A stretch of 64,000 bases of DNA from positions 186,001 through 250,000 of the forward strand of contig NZ_VDMA02000004.1 of NCBI RefSeq assembly GCF_006334915.2. The letters are read 5' to 3'. This document shows positions 1-8,906 of the stretch, piece by piece. The notes below the pieces were generated by a model. The model worked only from the letters and a program-made list of their open reading frames with translations. It made no database searches and was not told the DNA's origin. Position numbers and translations under genes: made by a program. The stretch is from Microbispora catharanthi. Its GTDB lineage: Bacteria; Actinomycetota; Actinomycetes; Streptosporangiales; Streptosporangiaceae. Each line of letters opens with the position of its first letter. Position 1 is the first letter of the stretch.

Positions 1-68
1 CCACCGGGCGTCGCTCTCATCCACGTGCCCACCTACTGCTGTCTCTGGGGCTTACCTCGCGGTACGTA

Positions 69-83
69 CTTACAAATAGTAAG
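69..83. promoter_or_regulatory. Inverted repeat, likely operator upstream of SDR gene
   Basis: A perfect inverted repeat CTTAC-AAATA-GTAAG lies about 50 bases upstream of the SDR start. It sits in AT-rich DNA that contrasts with the GC-rich flanks, as a promoter/operator would. A regulator of the HxlR or TetR kind encoded just left of the window would be a natural partner; a CAT at 18-20 could be the start of such a divergent gene, but too little of it is visible to call. Confidence 0.45.
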
Positions 84-134
84 CTCACAACCTAATGTCT
101 CCCAAGTCTTCGTACGGTGAGTCAGGAGAGACAG

Positions 135-917
135 ATGAACAGCAAGCAGGTGGCGCTTGTCAGCGGGGCCAGCCGGGGAATCGGGGCCGCGACCGCGCAC
201 GAGTTGGGCCGGCTCGGCTACCACGTGATCGTCAACTATCTGCGCGACGCCGAGTCCGCGGAGCTGGTGGTCGAGCAGATCGGCGCCGCGCAGGCGATCC
301 AGGCCGACGTGACTGACGAGGCCCAGGTCACCGCGCTGGTGGACCGGGTGGTCGGCGAGCACGGGCGGATCGACGTGCTGGTGGGCAACGCCCACACCGC
401 GGCGCCGCCCTTCGGCCCTCTGGAACATGTGCCGTGGGAGGCGTTCACGGCCAAGGTGAGCAGTGAGCTGGCTGGCGTCTACCACCTGACCCGGCGGGTG
501 TTGCCGGTCATGCGCCAACGGCGGTCCGGCCGGATCGTCTACGTCTCCGCCACTGCCGCCGAACTGATCATCGGCAGCGCCGCCCATTCCACCGCCAAGG
601 CCGCCGTGAACGCCTTCGCCCTGCAGGTCGCCGGCGAGGCCATAGCCGACGGCATCACCGTCAACGCCGTCGCCCCTGGCGCGGTCGGTACCGATGCCAC
701 CGCTGAAAAGTTCACCGATGGCATCCGACGCCACTTCGGCGACCGATCGGTGACCGGCACGATGCTGCGGCCGCAGGATCTGGCTCGCCCGATCGCCGCG
801 CTCGTGGACGGCGCCTTCACCACGGTCACCGGCCAGGTGATCCGCGTCGACGGCGGATACCCGCTGCTGAGCCAGTTGCTGGACGGCCTGCCGGCCCAGT
901 TCCCCGCGGCTTCGTGA
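135..917 (+). CDS. SDR family NAD(P)-dependent oxidoreductase
   Basis: A 260-residue classical short-chain dehydrogenase/reductase that should reduce or oxidise a carbonyl/alcohol substrate with NAD(P)H in the cytoplasm. It shows the N-terminal cofactor motif GASRGIGAA near residues 11-19. An NAxT-type segment (GNAHTAAPP) follows. The catalytic region has Ser (VSATAAE), but the usual YxxxK Tyr position reads HSTAKAAV, so the catalytic Tyr appears to be replaced by His. The C-terminal VDGGYP is typical of FabG-like members. ATG 135 was chosen over GTG 117 because CAGGAGAG lies just before it. The substrate cannot be inferred, and the missing Tyr may mean altered or lost activity. Confidence 0.85.
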   Translation: MNSKQVALVSGASRGIGAATAHELGRLGYHVIVNYLRDAESAELVVEQIGAAQAIQADVTDEAQVTALVDRVVGEHGRIDVLVGNAHTAAPPFGPLEHVPWEAFTAKVSSELAGVYHLTRRVLPVMRQRRSGRIVYVSATAAELIIGSAAHSTAKAAVNAFALQVAGEAIADGITVNAVAPGAVGTDATAEKFTDGIRRHFGDRSVTGTMLRPQDLARPIAALVDGAFTTVTGQVIRVDGGYPLLSQLLDGLPAQFPAAS

Positions 918-1029
918 GCCTCGGAACAGGGAGTGCGGCTCAAGCCCCAGGGTGACAAGCCGACCAGGTCACGCAGCTCGGGGATGCGCTGATGAGGCGG
1001 GCGTACTCGCCTCATCTCCGCCGGCCCGA

Positions 1030-1070
1030 CCGGAACGGCGCCGGTGTCATGAACACCGGCGCCGTTCCGG
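1030..1070. terminator. Bidirectional hairpin terminator between convergent genes
   Basis: Two perfect 18-base arms, CCGGAACGGCGCCGGTGT and its complement, flank a 5-base loop (CATGA). The hairpin lies between the ends of the convergent SDR and MMPL genes. There is no long T tract on either side, which is common for actinomycete terminators, so it probably acts in both directions. Confidence 0.75.
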
Positions 1071-1086
1071 CGCACGGGCCGGGGTG

Positions 1087-3330
1087 TCAGACGAGGACGG
1101 GGACCCGCTCTTCGGGGGCCTCCTCGGGCTCGTCGTCGCCGTGGGACAACCGTGGCAGCCAGTCGAGCCAGCGCGGCAGATACCAGTTCCAGTCGCCGAG
1201 CAGCTTCATCGTCGCGGGCAGCAGCACCGCGCGGACGACGGTGGCGTCGATCAGCACGGCCGCCGCCAGGCCGATGCCCAGTTGCATGAACGTCAGCAGC
1301 GACAGCGTGGCGAACGTCGCGAACACCGCCACCATGATGAGCGCGGCGCTGGTCACCACGGCCGCCGTGCTCCTGATCCCGAACGACACGGCGTCCTCGG
1401 TGCTCATGCCCCTGTCGTACGCCTCCCTGATCCGGCTGAGGATGAAGACGTGGTAGTCCATCGACAGCCCGAAGAGGATCACGAACAGGAACAGCGGCAG
1501 CCAGTTGGTGATCGTCCCCGTCGAGTGGAAGCCCAGAAGGCTCTCGCCGTACCCCTTCTGGAAGACCAGCACGAGCACGCCGTACGCGGCGGCGACGGAC
1601 AGCAGGTTGAGCGCGATGGCCTTGACCGCCACGACGAGTGAGCGGAACGAGACCAGCAGCAGCACGAACGCCAGCAGCAGCACGAACCCGAACACGAGCG
1701 GGATGCGGCGCATGAGCTGCTCGTTGAAGTCCATCGAGCCGGCCGTGTTGCCGGTGACGTGGGCGCCGGGCAGCGTGGCCGGGACGACCTCCTCCCGCAG
1801 GGTGTGGATCGCGTGCTCGGAGACCTCGTCCGCGCCGGTGCCCTTGATGCCGACGCTGATCTTGGCCACCGTCCTGTCCGGGTTGACGGCGACGGCGAAG
1901 GGCTCGTTGGCCTCGCCCGTGGCCAGCGCCCGCCGCCTGAAGTCCTCGATCTTCGCGGTGAACGCCGGCGTCGTCACGTCGGCCGCCTTCACCACGATCA
2001 CCGCCGGTTCGTTGCCGCCGGGGAACGCCTTGTCGATCCGCTTGAACGTCTCGGCGATCTGGTAGTCGCCCTGGAGGTCGTCGATGGTCTGGGCGCCGGT
2101 CTTCAGGCCGAAGGCCGGGACGGCCAGGGCGGCGAGCAGACCGCCGGCGAGGACGACCGAGATCAGCGGGTGCCGCAGCACCGGCTTCATGATCGCGCCC
2201 CACATCCGGCTCTGGCCGCCGCGCACACCGAGGACGCGCCGCCAGGTGACCCGGCCGCCGGTGAGCACGCGCGCCGTGCCGTGGATCAGGCGGGCGTCGA
2301 TCTTGTCGCCGATCAGCGAGAGCAGCGCGGGCAGCACGGTCAGCGAGCCGGCGACGGCCGTGAGCACCACGAGGATCGTGCCCTCGGCGAAGCCCATGAA
2401 GATCCCGTTGCCGGTGAGGAACATGCCCGCCATGGCCACGATGACGGTGATGCCGGAGATGAGCACGGCGCGTCCCGACGTGGCGGCCGCGATCTCGATG
2501 GACCGCTTCTTGTCGCGGCCCTTCGCCCGTTCCTCCCTCGCTCTCATGATGAAGAAGAGGCTGTAGTCCACCCCGACGGCGAGGCCGATCAGCAGCATGA
2601 CGTTGCTCGTCGCCGAGTCGACGTGCAGGAGATGGCTGGTGAGGGCCAGCAGGCCGGTGGCCGCGAAGATCGCCGTCATCGCCAGCGCGACCGGGACGAC
2701 CGCCGCCAGCAGCGCGCCGAACGCGGCGAGCAGGATCCCGAGCGTGATGGGCAGTGACAGCTGCTCGGCGCGGACGAAGTCCTCGTCGATCGCCTCGCCG
2801 ATCAGCTTCGCCGAGCTGGCGGCGCCCGCCTCCTCCACGCGAAGGCCGGGGTGCGCCCCCTGCACCCCGGCCACCGCGTCGAGGACCGGCTGGATCCGTT
2901 CCTCCGCCGTGCCGCCGTCGCCCTTCATGTCGAACTGGACCAGCGTCGTGCGCCGGTCCTGCGTCACCGGCGAGGGCTCCTTGTCGTACGGCGTGCGCAC
3001 GTGCTCGACCTGGCCGGTGGCCTCGACGGCCCTCTTGACGTCCTCGACCGCCCGGCGGAAGGCCGGGTCCGTCACCGTGAGGGTCCCCGTGCGGGACTGG
3101 ACCAGCACGACCTCGCCGGCGACGTTCGCGAAGCGCGCGCCGTCGAGGATCTGCTCGGCCTGGCGCGAGTCGCCGTTCGCGGACTCGTAGCCGCGCATCT
3201 CCGCCGTGCCCACGGCGTTGCCCGCGATCGTCGCGACGGCGACGAAGGCGACCCAGACGAGCAGCGCCCACCACCGATGGCGTGCGCTCCAGCCGCCGAT
3301 GGTGGCGGCGATGTTCCTGCGGCGTCCCAT
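1087..3330 (-). CDS. MMPL family RND transporter
   Basis: A 747-residue membrane protein of the MmpL/RND superfamily, which exports lipids or lipophilic molecules using proton flow. The order is one N-terminal TM (WWALLVWVAFVAVATIAG), a large extracytoplasmic loop, a TM bundle, a second loop and a second bundle. Each bundle has the family's Asp-Tyr proton-relay pair: GVDYSLFF in the first and SMDYHVFI in the second. Start 3330 was chosen because AGGGGAGG lies directly upstream; a longer frame exists but lacks a ribosome site. The gene ends at the shared terminator. No regulator is adjacent, and the cargo is unknown. Confidence 0.9.
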   Translation of the reverse strand: MGRRRNIAATIGGWSARHRWWALLVWVAFVAVATIAGNAVGTAEMRGYESANGDSRQAEQILDGARFANVAGEVVLVQSRTGTLTVTDPAFRRAVEDVKRAVEATGQVEHVRTPYDKEPSPVTQDRRTTLVQFDMKGDGGTAEERIQPVLDAVAGVQGAHPGLRVEEAGAASSAKLIGEAIDEDFVRAEQLSLPITLGILLAAFGALLAAVVPVALAMTAIFAATGLLALTSHLLHVDSATSNVMLLIGLAVGVDYSLFFIMRAREERAKGRDKKRSIEIAAATSGRAVLISGITVIVAMAGMFLTGNGIFMGFAEGTILVVLTAVAGSLTVLPALLSLIGDKIDARLIHGTARVLTGGRVTWRRVLGVRGGQSRMWGAIMKPVLRHPLISVVLAGGLLAALAVPAFGLKTGAQTIDDLQGDYQIAETFKRIDKAFPGGNEPAVIVVKAADVTTPAFTAKIEDFRRRALATGEANEPFAVAVNPDRTVAKISVGIKGTGADEVSEHAIHTLREEVVPATLPGAHVTGNTAGSMDFNEQLMRRIPLVFGFVLLLAFVLLLVSFRSLVVAVKAIALNLLSVAAAYGVLVLVFQKGYGESLLGFHSTGTITNWLPLFLFVILFGLSMDYHVFILSRIREAYDRGMSTEDAVSFGIRSTAAVVTSAALIMVAVFATFATLSLLTFMQLGIGLAAAVLIDATVVRAVLLPATMKLLGDWNWYLPRWLDWLPRLSHGDDEPEEAPEERVPVLV

Positions 3331-3489
3331 GACCTCCCCTTTACATCTGCTTCGACGGTAGGGAGCGATCACGGGCGGGACATCGGGCGAGCAGACCAGA
3401 TCGCGCGTACTGCCCGGGGCGTACGCCCTCCTCCCCACGATCTAGGGGAGAACCCCGATTAGGCTCGGGGGCATGCGATCGGAGCTGCG

Positions 3490-3978
3490 ATGATCCCGGC
3501 GGACACCTTCTACGCGGGGCTGTTCAAGGTGGCCGCCGCGGCGGCCGGTTTCCTCACCGACTCCTCCGGGCGGGTCCTGCTCGTCAAGCCGGGCTACCGC
3601 GACCACTGGGGCTGGCCGGGCGGCCACATCGACGAGGGCGAGTCGCCAGAGGTGGCCTGCGGCCGGGAGCTGGCCGAGGAGCTGGGCCTCACCCGGCCAG
3701 TGGGTCGCCTCCTCGTGGTCCAGTGGGTGCCGCCGCTGGACGACCGGCCGATCCCGCTGGTCCACTTCCTGTTCGACTGCGGCACGTTCGAGGACGGGAC
3801 GGGCGAGGACGGGACGGGCGTGGTCCTGCAGGAGGAGGAGCTGGACGACTACGGGTTCTTCACGGCGGAGCAGGCCGCCTCCGTCATGCCGGCCTACCTG
3901 GTGGCGCGGCTCACGGCCGCACAGCGGGCCCGCGCGACCGGCGAAACCGTCTATCTCCCTGCCGCCGTCGCCGAATAG
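3490..3978 (+). CDS. NUDIX hydrolase
   Basis: A 162-residue protein with a complete Nudix box at residues 45-67 (G45, E51, R59-E60, E63-E64, G66), the metal-binding catalytic motif that cleaves nucleoside-diphosphate-linked substrates. The length is normal for a single-domain member. A GGAG-like site precedes ATG 3490. It is transcribed away from the MMPL gene. A short acidic repeat (EDGTGEDGTG) sits in the second half. The substrate could be an oxidised nucleotide or a sugar nucleotide; nothing nearby decides this. Confidence 0.85.
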   Translation: MIPADTFYAGLFKVAAAAAGFLTDSSGRVLLVKPGYRDHWGWPGGHIDEGESPEVACGRELAEELGLTRPVGRLLVVQWVPPLDDRPIPLVHFLFDCGTFEDGTGEDGTGVVLQEEELDDYGFFTAEQAASVMPAYLVARLTAAQRARATGETVYLPAAVAE

Positions 3979-4051
3979 TTTCCCGTCCCCGTGGAATGGG
4001 GTGGACGAACGCGCCATGGCGAACGTGAGTGACGCAACGGGACGGTGAGGC

Positions 4052-4276
4052 ATGGACGATCCGGAGCTCAAGAAGGAGCTCGACGAGGTGGACGCCCAGA
4101 TCGAGCGCCTGCGCGAGGAGACCAAGCAGATACGCGAGGAGATCGGGCAGAGCTGGGACGCGCCCACGGACATGGCGGAGAAGGCCACCCTGCTGACCAA
4201 CGTCGAGCAGCAGGAGGCGCTCATCGACGACCTGCAACTCAGGCGCGAGCAGATCCTGCGGCGGATGAAGGGCTGA
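4052..4276 (+). CDS. Small coiled-coil protein, unknown function
   Basis: A 74-residue, highly charged protein rich in Glu, Lys, Arg and Leu. Two helical heptad stretches (about residues 5-35 and 48-72) are joined by a short Trp/Pro-containing turn (GQSWDAPTD). This is the look of a small helical hairpin or dimerising coiled coil. GGTGAGG precedes ATG 4052, and codon use fits its neighbours. It has no signal peptide and no family I can name. It lies between the NUDIX and LuxR genes without coupling to either. Confidence 0.7.
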   Translation: MDDPELKKELDEVDAQIERLREETKQIREEIGQSWDAPTDMAEKATLLTNVEQQEALIDDLQLRREQILRRMKG

Positions 4277-4386
4277 GCCCGCCTCCGGGTGCCCGGTCGG
4301 GCGGGACGCCTCGACGAGGCGCGTTTGTACGCTGGTATGTGCCACGACGTGGTGGCGTACCGGACGACGGGGGCGGCGTGGACGTC

Positions 4387-6801
4387 ATGACCGCTATGCG
4401 AACGAGAGTTGTCAGGGGGGAACCGGCCGGGCTGCCCGCGGAGGTGACCAGCTTCGTGGGGCGCCGGCACGAGCTGGCCGAGCTGAAGCGCCTGCTGGGG
4501 ACCTCGCACGTGGTCACGGTCATCGGCGTGGGCGGGGTGGGGAAGACCCGCCTCGCGCTGCGGGCGGCCGAGGAGGTCCGCAGGAGCTTCCCCGGCGGTG
4601 TACGGCTGGTCGAGCTGGCCGCGCTCGAAGATCCGGACTTGCTGGCGCAGGCCGTGGCCGAGGCGCTGTCGGTCAACGAGCATTCGACCCGGGCGCCGCT
4701 CGACGCGCTGGTCGAACGCCTGCACGGCAGGCAGACCCTGATCGTGCTCGACAACTGCGAGCACGTTCTCGCCGAGTGCGCGATGCTCGTGGACACGCTG
4801 GTCCGCGCGCTTCCCGAGCTTCGGGTTCTCGCCACAAGCAGGCAGGCGCTCGGCATCGACGGCGAGCGGATCGTCGAGCTCGCGCCGCTGTCGATGCCCA
4901 CCCCGGGCGGCGATTCTCCGGTGCCGCTCGCCGAGTCGGACTCGGTCCGGCTGTTCGCCGAGCGGGCCGCGTCGGTCGTCCCCGGATTCGAGGTGACGGA
5001 GGAGAACGAGCAGGCGGTGGCCGAGATCTGCCGCCGGCTCGACGGCCTTCCCCTGGCGATCGAGATGGCCGCGGTACGGCTGCGCGCCCTGTCGGTGCGG
5101 CAGGTGCTGGAGCGGCTGGACGACCGGTTCCGGCTGCTCACCGGTGGGTCGCGGGCCGCGCTGCCCCGGCAGCGTACGCTGCGCGCGCTGTTCGAGTGGA
5201 GCTACGAGCTGTGCACCGAGCAGGAGCGGCTGCTGTGGCAGCGGGTCTCGGTCTTCGCCGGCGGCCTGGACCTGGAGGCGGCCGAGCACGTGTGCGCGGG
5301 CGACGGCATCGCCCGTGAGGACGTGCTCGAACTCGTCGCGGGGCTGGTCGACAAGTCGGTCCTGCTCCGCCGCGAGTCCGAGGGCGTGGTCCGCTACTGC
5401 CTGCTCGACACGGTGCGGCAGTTCGGCCGTGAGCTGCTGGCCGCCTCCGGGGACGAGGCGACGCTGCACCGGCGGCACCGCGACTACTACCGGAAGATCA
5501 CCTCACGGGCCTGGGCGGAGCTGTTCAGCGCCGCCCAGCAGTCGTGGGTGGAGCGCCTGCAGCGCGACCACGCCAACCTCCGCAAGGCCCTGGACTGGTC
5601 GCTGCGCGAGCCGGCAGAGGCCGAGACGGGCCTGGCGATGACCGCGGAACTGCTCTACCACTGGAGCGGCTACCACCTGTCGGAGGGGGCCGGCTGGTTC
5701 GACCGGAGCCTGGCCGCCGCGACGGAACCCGGCGAGGTGCGCGCCCACGCGCTGTGGGCGGGCGCCTGGATCGCCCTGCTCAGGGACGACTGCGCCACCA
5801 CGCTGGCACGGCTGGAGGAGGCCACGGCGATCGCCGAGCGGCTCGGGCTACGGGTGACGCTCGGCTACATCGCGTTCCTGTCCGGCATGGCGGCCGTGTC
5901 CGGGGGCGACCTGGAGAGCGGCATGCGGCGATACGAGGAGGCGGCGGCCGCCCACCGGGCCGTCGGCAACCCCATCGGTCTCGCGCTGGCCCTCAACCGG
6001 CTCGCCCTGGCCAACGCCTTCCTCGGCCGTCCGGCCGCCCGCGATCTCGCCGAGGAGTGCGTGGCCCTGTGCGACCTGTACGGCGAGGGCTGGCACCGGG
6101 CGTACGCGCTGCTGGCGCTGGCGATCGACGCCTGGCACCGGGACGACATGCGCGCGGCCTGCGAGATCGACAACGAGAGCCTGCGCTACAACACGGCGGT
6201 GGGCGACCAGCTCGGCATGGGCATGAACCTGGAGGCCCATGCCTGGTTCGCGGCCGGGGAGCAGAAGTACGAGCGGGCCGCCCGGCTGCTCGGCATCGTA
6301 CGGACCTTCTGGCCGGCCGTCGGCGCGCGGCTGGCGGAGTTCCGCTACATGAGCCGCTGTCACGACGAGTGCGAGGCGGCCACCCGAGAGGCGCTGGGTG
6401 AGGGCGCCTTCCAGGCCGAGGTGTGCCGGGGCGCGGCCCTGACGCGGGAAGAGGCGCTGGCATTCGCCCTGCTCGAACGGACGCCCGCCGCCCGCGGGCC
6501 CGCGCCGTTCGAGGGCCGGATCGCACCGCTGACGCGCAGGGAGACGGAGATCGCGCACCTTGTCGCCGAGGGACTGAGCAACAAGGACATCGCCGGCAGA
6601 CTGGTCATCTCCCAGCGCACCGCGGAGGGCCACATCGAGCACATCCTCGACAAGCTCGGGTTCAAGTCGCGCGCCCAGGTCGCCGCCTGGGTGAAGGAAC
6701 GGCTGAGCGAGCGCGGGGACGGCCCGGCCGCGGACGGCGCGGACGGCCCGACGGGCGGGCCGGTCAGCGAAGGGCGTAGGCCGGCAGCTCGAACCACATG
6801 A
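4387..6801 (+). CDS. LuxR C-terminal regulator with N-terminal NTPase domain
   Basis: An 804-residue transcriptional regulator of the large ATP-binding kind. After a short lead and the motif TSFVGRRHEL, a P-loop GVGGVGKT lies at residues 47-54 and a Walker B LIVLDN near 118-123. A winged-helix/sensor segment and a helical TPR-like middle follow. The C-terminal LuxR helix-turn-helix is at about 714-775 (LTRRETEIAHL, then SQRTAEGHIEHIL). Such proteins switch on genes when a ligand or partner releases the NTPase core. ATG 4387 was chosen; GTG 4378 is possible. The gene overlaps the 3' end of the convergent kinase gene by 38 bases, so antisense interference is possible. Confidence 0.88.
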   Translation: MTAMRTRVVRGEPAGLPAEVTSFVGRRHELAELKRLLGTSHVVTVIGVGGVGKTRLALRAAEEVRRSFPGGVRLVELAALEDPDLLAQAVAEALSVNEHSTRAPLDALVERLHGRQTLIVLDNCEHVLAECAMLVDTLVRALPELRVLATSRQALGIDGERIVELAPLSMPTPGGDSPVPLAESDSVRLFAERAASVVPGFEVTEENEQAVAEICRRLDGLPLAIEMAAVRLRALSVRQVLERLDDRFRLLTGGSRAALPRQRTLRALFEWSYELCTEQERLLWQRVSVFAGGLDLEAAEHVCAGDGIAREDVLELVAGLVDKSVLLRRESEGVVRYCLLDTVRQFGRELLAASGDEATLHRRHRDYYRKITSRAWAELFSAAQQSWVERLQRDHANLRKALDWSLREPAEAETGLAMTAELLYHWSGYHLSEGAGWFDRSLAAATEPGEVRAHALWAGAWIALLRDDCATTLARLEEATAIAERLGLRVTLGYIAFLSGMAAVSGGDLESGMRRYEEAAAAHRAVGNPIGLALALNRLALANAFLGRPAARDLAEECVALCDLYGEGWHRAYALLALAIDAWHRDDMRAACEIDNESLRYNTAVGDQLGMGMNLEAHAWFAAGEQKYERAARLLGIVRTFWPAVGARLAEFRYMSRCHDECEAATREALGEGAFQAEVCRGAALTREEALAFALLERTPAARGPAPFEGRIAPLTRRETEIAHLVAEGLSNKDIAGRLVISQRTAEGHIEHILDKLGFKSRAQVAAWVKERLSERGDGPAADGADGPTGGPVSEGRRPAARTT

Positions 6802-7312
6802 TCTTGCCCTGGCGGGTCCGCTCCGCGCCCCAGCAACAGGCCAGCGAGTCCAGCAGCCGCAGTCCGCGCCCGTGCTCGTCGGCGGCGGACGGCCGGGCCA
6901 TCTCGGGCATCCCGCCGTCGCAGTCCTCCACCTCGCAGCGCAGCAGGCCCTCGACGGCCGACAGCCGTATGACGAGGTCGCCGCAGCAGGTGTGGCACAG
7001 CACGTTCGTGACCAGCTCGCTCACGAGCAACTGCGTCACGTCGGACAGGTTCTCCATGCCCCAGGCGCTCAGGCGCTCGCCGACCAGCCGCCGGGCCCGC
7101 CCGACGGAGGTGGCGTCGGCGGGCAGTCGCCAGGACGCCGCCTCGACGTCGGGGTCGTCCACGAGCTGGATCGCGAGGTCGCCGACCCGCTGCCGCAGCG
7201 TCTCCCAGCGGTGCCGGACCGCGGAGTGCCGGCGCTGCGGGGCATCGGGCGCGTCGCCCCCCTGGGCGGATGACGGTGATTCGTCCCGGACGGGACAGTA
7301 AAGCAGGCTCAT
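6764..7312 (-). CDS. ATP-binding anti-sigma-factor-like protein (HATPase_c_2)
   Basis: A 182-residue protein of the SpoIIAB/RsbW-like GHKL ATPase group, which in actinomycetes phosphorylates or sequesters regulatory partners. Visible marks are the N box (LLVSELVTNVLCHT), a D-G segment (EDCDGGMP) and a G2-type segment (DEHGRGLRLLDSLA) near the C-terminus. ATG 7312 is preferred over GTG 7321 because it overlaps the upstream gene's stop as ATGA, indicating translational coupling. It is convergent with the LuxR gene. The partner sigma or anti-anti-sigma factor is not in the window. Confidence 0.82.
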   Translation of the reverse strand: MSLLYCPVRDESPSSAQGGDAPDAPQRRHSAVRHRWETLRQRVGDLAIQLVDDPDVEAASWRLPADATSVGRARRLVGERLSAWGMENLSDVTQLLVSELVTNVLCHTCCGDLVIRLSAVEGLLRCEVEDCDGGMPEMARPSAADEHGRGLRLLDSLACCWGAERTRQGKIMWFELPAYALR

Positions 7313-7500
7313 GCGGCACACCCCAGAGACGCGCGAGCCGGGATGCTGCGACCATCGGGCATGAGCTCACCGCTGTCGTCGAAGAGCACCACGCCGTTGC
7401 AGAGCAGTCCCCATCCCTGCTCCGGGTGGAAGGCGATCAGACAGGCCGCGTCGCGGTCGGGTGCGTCCGCCGGCGGGCACTGCGGGTAGTGCTGGCACAT
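7309..7500 (-). CDS. DUF5999 family protein
   Basis: A 63-residue protein matching the small actinomycete DUF5999 family: an N-terminal MCQHYPQCP Cys/His cluster, a central HPEQGWGLLCNGVVLFDD and a C-terminal LMPDG. The Cys and His residues could bind a metal, but this is not established. Start 7500 has GGGGGA six bases upstream; an in-frame GTG further up lacks such a site. Its stop overlaps the start of the anti-sigma-like gene (ATGA), so the two are co-translated and may work together. Confidence 0.85.
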   Translation of the reverse strand: MCQHYPQCPPADAPDRDAACLIAFHPEQGWGLLCNGVVLFDDSGELMPDGRSIPARASLGCAA

Positions 7501-7665
7501 GATCGGTCCCCCTGAACTCTCATGCACTCTTTGAGACGTTTTCAGACTGCCTTCTCGCCTCTTGGGGTGGGGAGGGGGAAAACACCCGTATCGATACCTG
7601 TTCGAGGCATACGTACGTAGTGGGTGGTAGCCGGGTCGACGGAGGGTAAAGCGCTTCGCGGCCCC

Positions 7666-8769
7666 CTACCCGTCCAGGGAGATCGCGTCCTTGGCTCGAT
7701 CGACCGACTCCTCGGAGGCCCCACGGCCCGGGTTTTCCGTGGCCAGCGCCTGGTTGAGCGCCACGAAGGGCCGCATCCGCCGCTCGTAGCGGGCGAAGGC
7801 GGCCTCGTGCGCGCCTTCCGCCGCCGCCAGCTCGGCGGCCAGCACGTACGCGCCCACGAGGGCGAGGCTCGTGCCCTGGCCCGACAGAGGGGAGGGGCAG
7901 TAGGCGGCGTCGCCGACGAGTGCGATCCGTCCCGACGACCACTGGTCCAGGTGGATCTGGGCCATCGAGTCGCAGTAGAAGTCGCTCGCCTCCTCCATGC
8001 CCTTCAGCAGCCTCGGCGTCTCCCCGCCCGCGCCCGCGAACGCCTCGGCCACGGCCGCCCGCAGCCGTGCGGGGTCGTGGTGGTCGAGCGGCTCGGACTG
8101 GAAGCCGAGGGTGATTCGCAGCTCGGTGTTGCCCCGGACCGGGAAGACGCCGTACCCGCGCTCCCCGTCCTGCATCCAGACCTGCCAGTCCTCCAGCCCG
8201 AGGAAGTTGTCCATGCCGAAGACGGCCAGGTAGGTCCCCAGGTGGTGGACGAACTCCCGCTCCGGCCCGAAGGCCAGCCGCCGGACCGTGGAGTGCAGTC
8301 CGTCCGCGCCCACCACGAGGTCATACCGGCGCGGCTCGGCGTGCTCGAATCGGGCCAGCACGCCCTGCTCGTCCTGCTCCAGCGCGGTGATCGAGTCGCC
8401 GAACAGGAACGTGACCTCTCCGCGCGTCCGCTCGTACAGCAGGCGGGTGAGGTCCTCGCGCAGCAGCTCGATGTCGTCGTTGTCGAGACGGCCGCTGCTG
8501 TAGGTCATCTCCTCCGAGCGCATGATCTCGTTGCCCTCGCCGTCGTACACGGACATGCCGCGGTGGCCGGTGCGCAGGCGCCGTGCCTCGTCGAGGACGC
8601 CGGTGCGGCCGGCGACCTCCAGTGCGACGCCGCGTATGTCGATCGCCTGCCCTCCGGCGCGGAGGCCGGGCGCGCGCTCCACCACGGTCGGGGCGAAGCC
8701 GTGGCGGCGCAGCCAGGAGGCGAGTGTGATCCCCGCGACACCGGCGCCGGAGACGAGCACGTTGGTCAT
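7666..8769 (-). CDS. FAD-dependent monooxygenase
   Basis: A 367-residue class A flavoprotein hydroxylase that uses NAD(P)H and O2 to hydroxylate an aromatic-type substrate. It has the dinucleotide fold SGAGVAGITLASWL at the N-terminus, the DG motif VVGADGLHSTVR and the GD motif ALVGDAAYCPSP, in the expected order. Start 8769 (MTNVLVSG) was chosen because GGGAGC precedes it. It is divergent from the GntR-TetR regulator, across a region with two operator-like palindromes, so it is probably that regulator's target. Detoxification of a drug-like molecule is plausible but not shown. Confidence 0.88.
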   Translation of the reverse strand: MTNVLVSGAGVAGITLASWLRRHGFAPTVVERAPGLRAGGQAIDIRGVALEVAGRTGVLDEARRLRTGHRGMSVYDGEGNEIMRSEEMTYSSGRLDNDDIELLREDLTRLLYERTRGEVTFLFGDSITALEQDEQGVLARFEHAEPRRYDLVVGADGLHSTVRRLAFGPEREFVHHLGTYLAVFGMDNFLGLEDWQVWMQDGERGYGVFPVRGNTELRITLGFQSEPLDHHDPARLRAAVAEAFAGAGGETPRLLKGMEEASDFYCDSMAQIHLDQWSSGRIALVGDAAYCPSPLSGQGTSLALVGAYVLAAELAAAEGAHEAAFARYERRMRPFVALNQALATENPGRGASEESVDRAKDAISLDG

Positions 8770-8856
8770 CGAAGCTCCCTTGGGGGTGTGGATGCTGTAT
8801 GCGGCGAATGTACGATGTAAGCGTGAGTCATGCAAGCTGGGATTATGGGGAGTTTT

Positions 8857-8889
8857 TGTACTAGTACAGATAGATTGTGTCCTAGTACA
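8857..8889. promoter_or_regulatory. Two operator palindromes between regulator and monooxygenase
   Basis: TGTACTAGTACA at 8857-8868 is a perfect 12-base palindrome. TGTCCTAGTACA at 8878-8889 is a one-mismatch copy whose centre is 21 bases away, two helical turns. Both lie just upstream of the GntR-TetR gene's ribosome site, in the divergent promoter region. The geometry suggests two dimers on one face of the DNA, giving autoregulation and control of the monooxygenase. Confidence 0.65.
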
Positions 8890-8906
8890 GGGAGGAGATC
8901 GACGTG

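Noticed and set aside
539..3274. Long open frame opposite and across the SDR and MMPL genes
   Set aside because: It overlaps well-supported genes. Its Arg/Gly/Ala-rich product is the usual shadow of GC-rich codons and has no motif.
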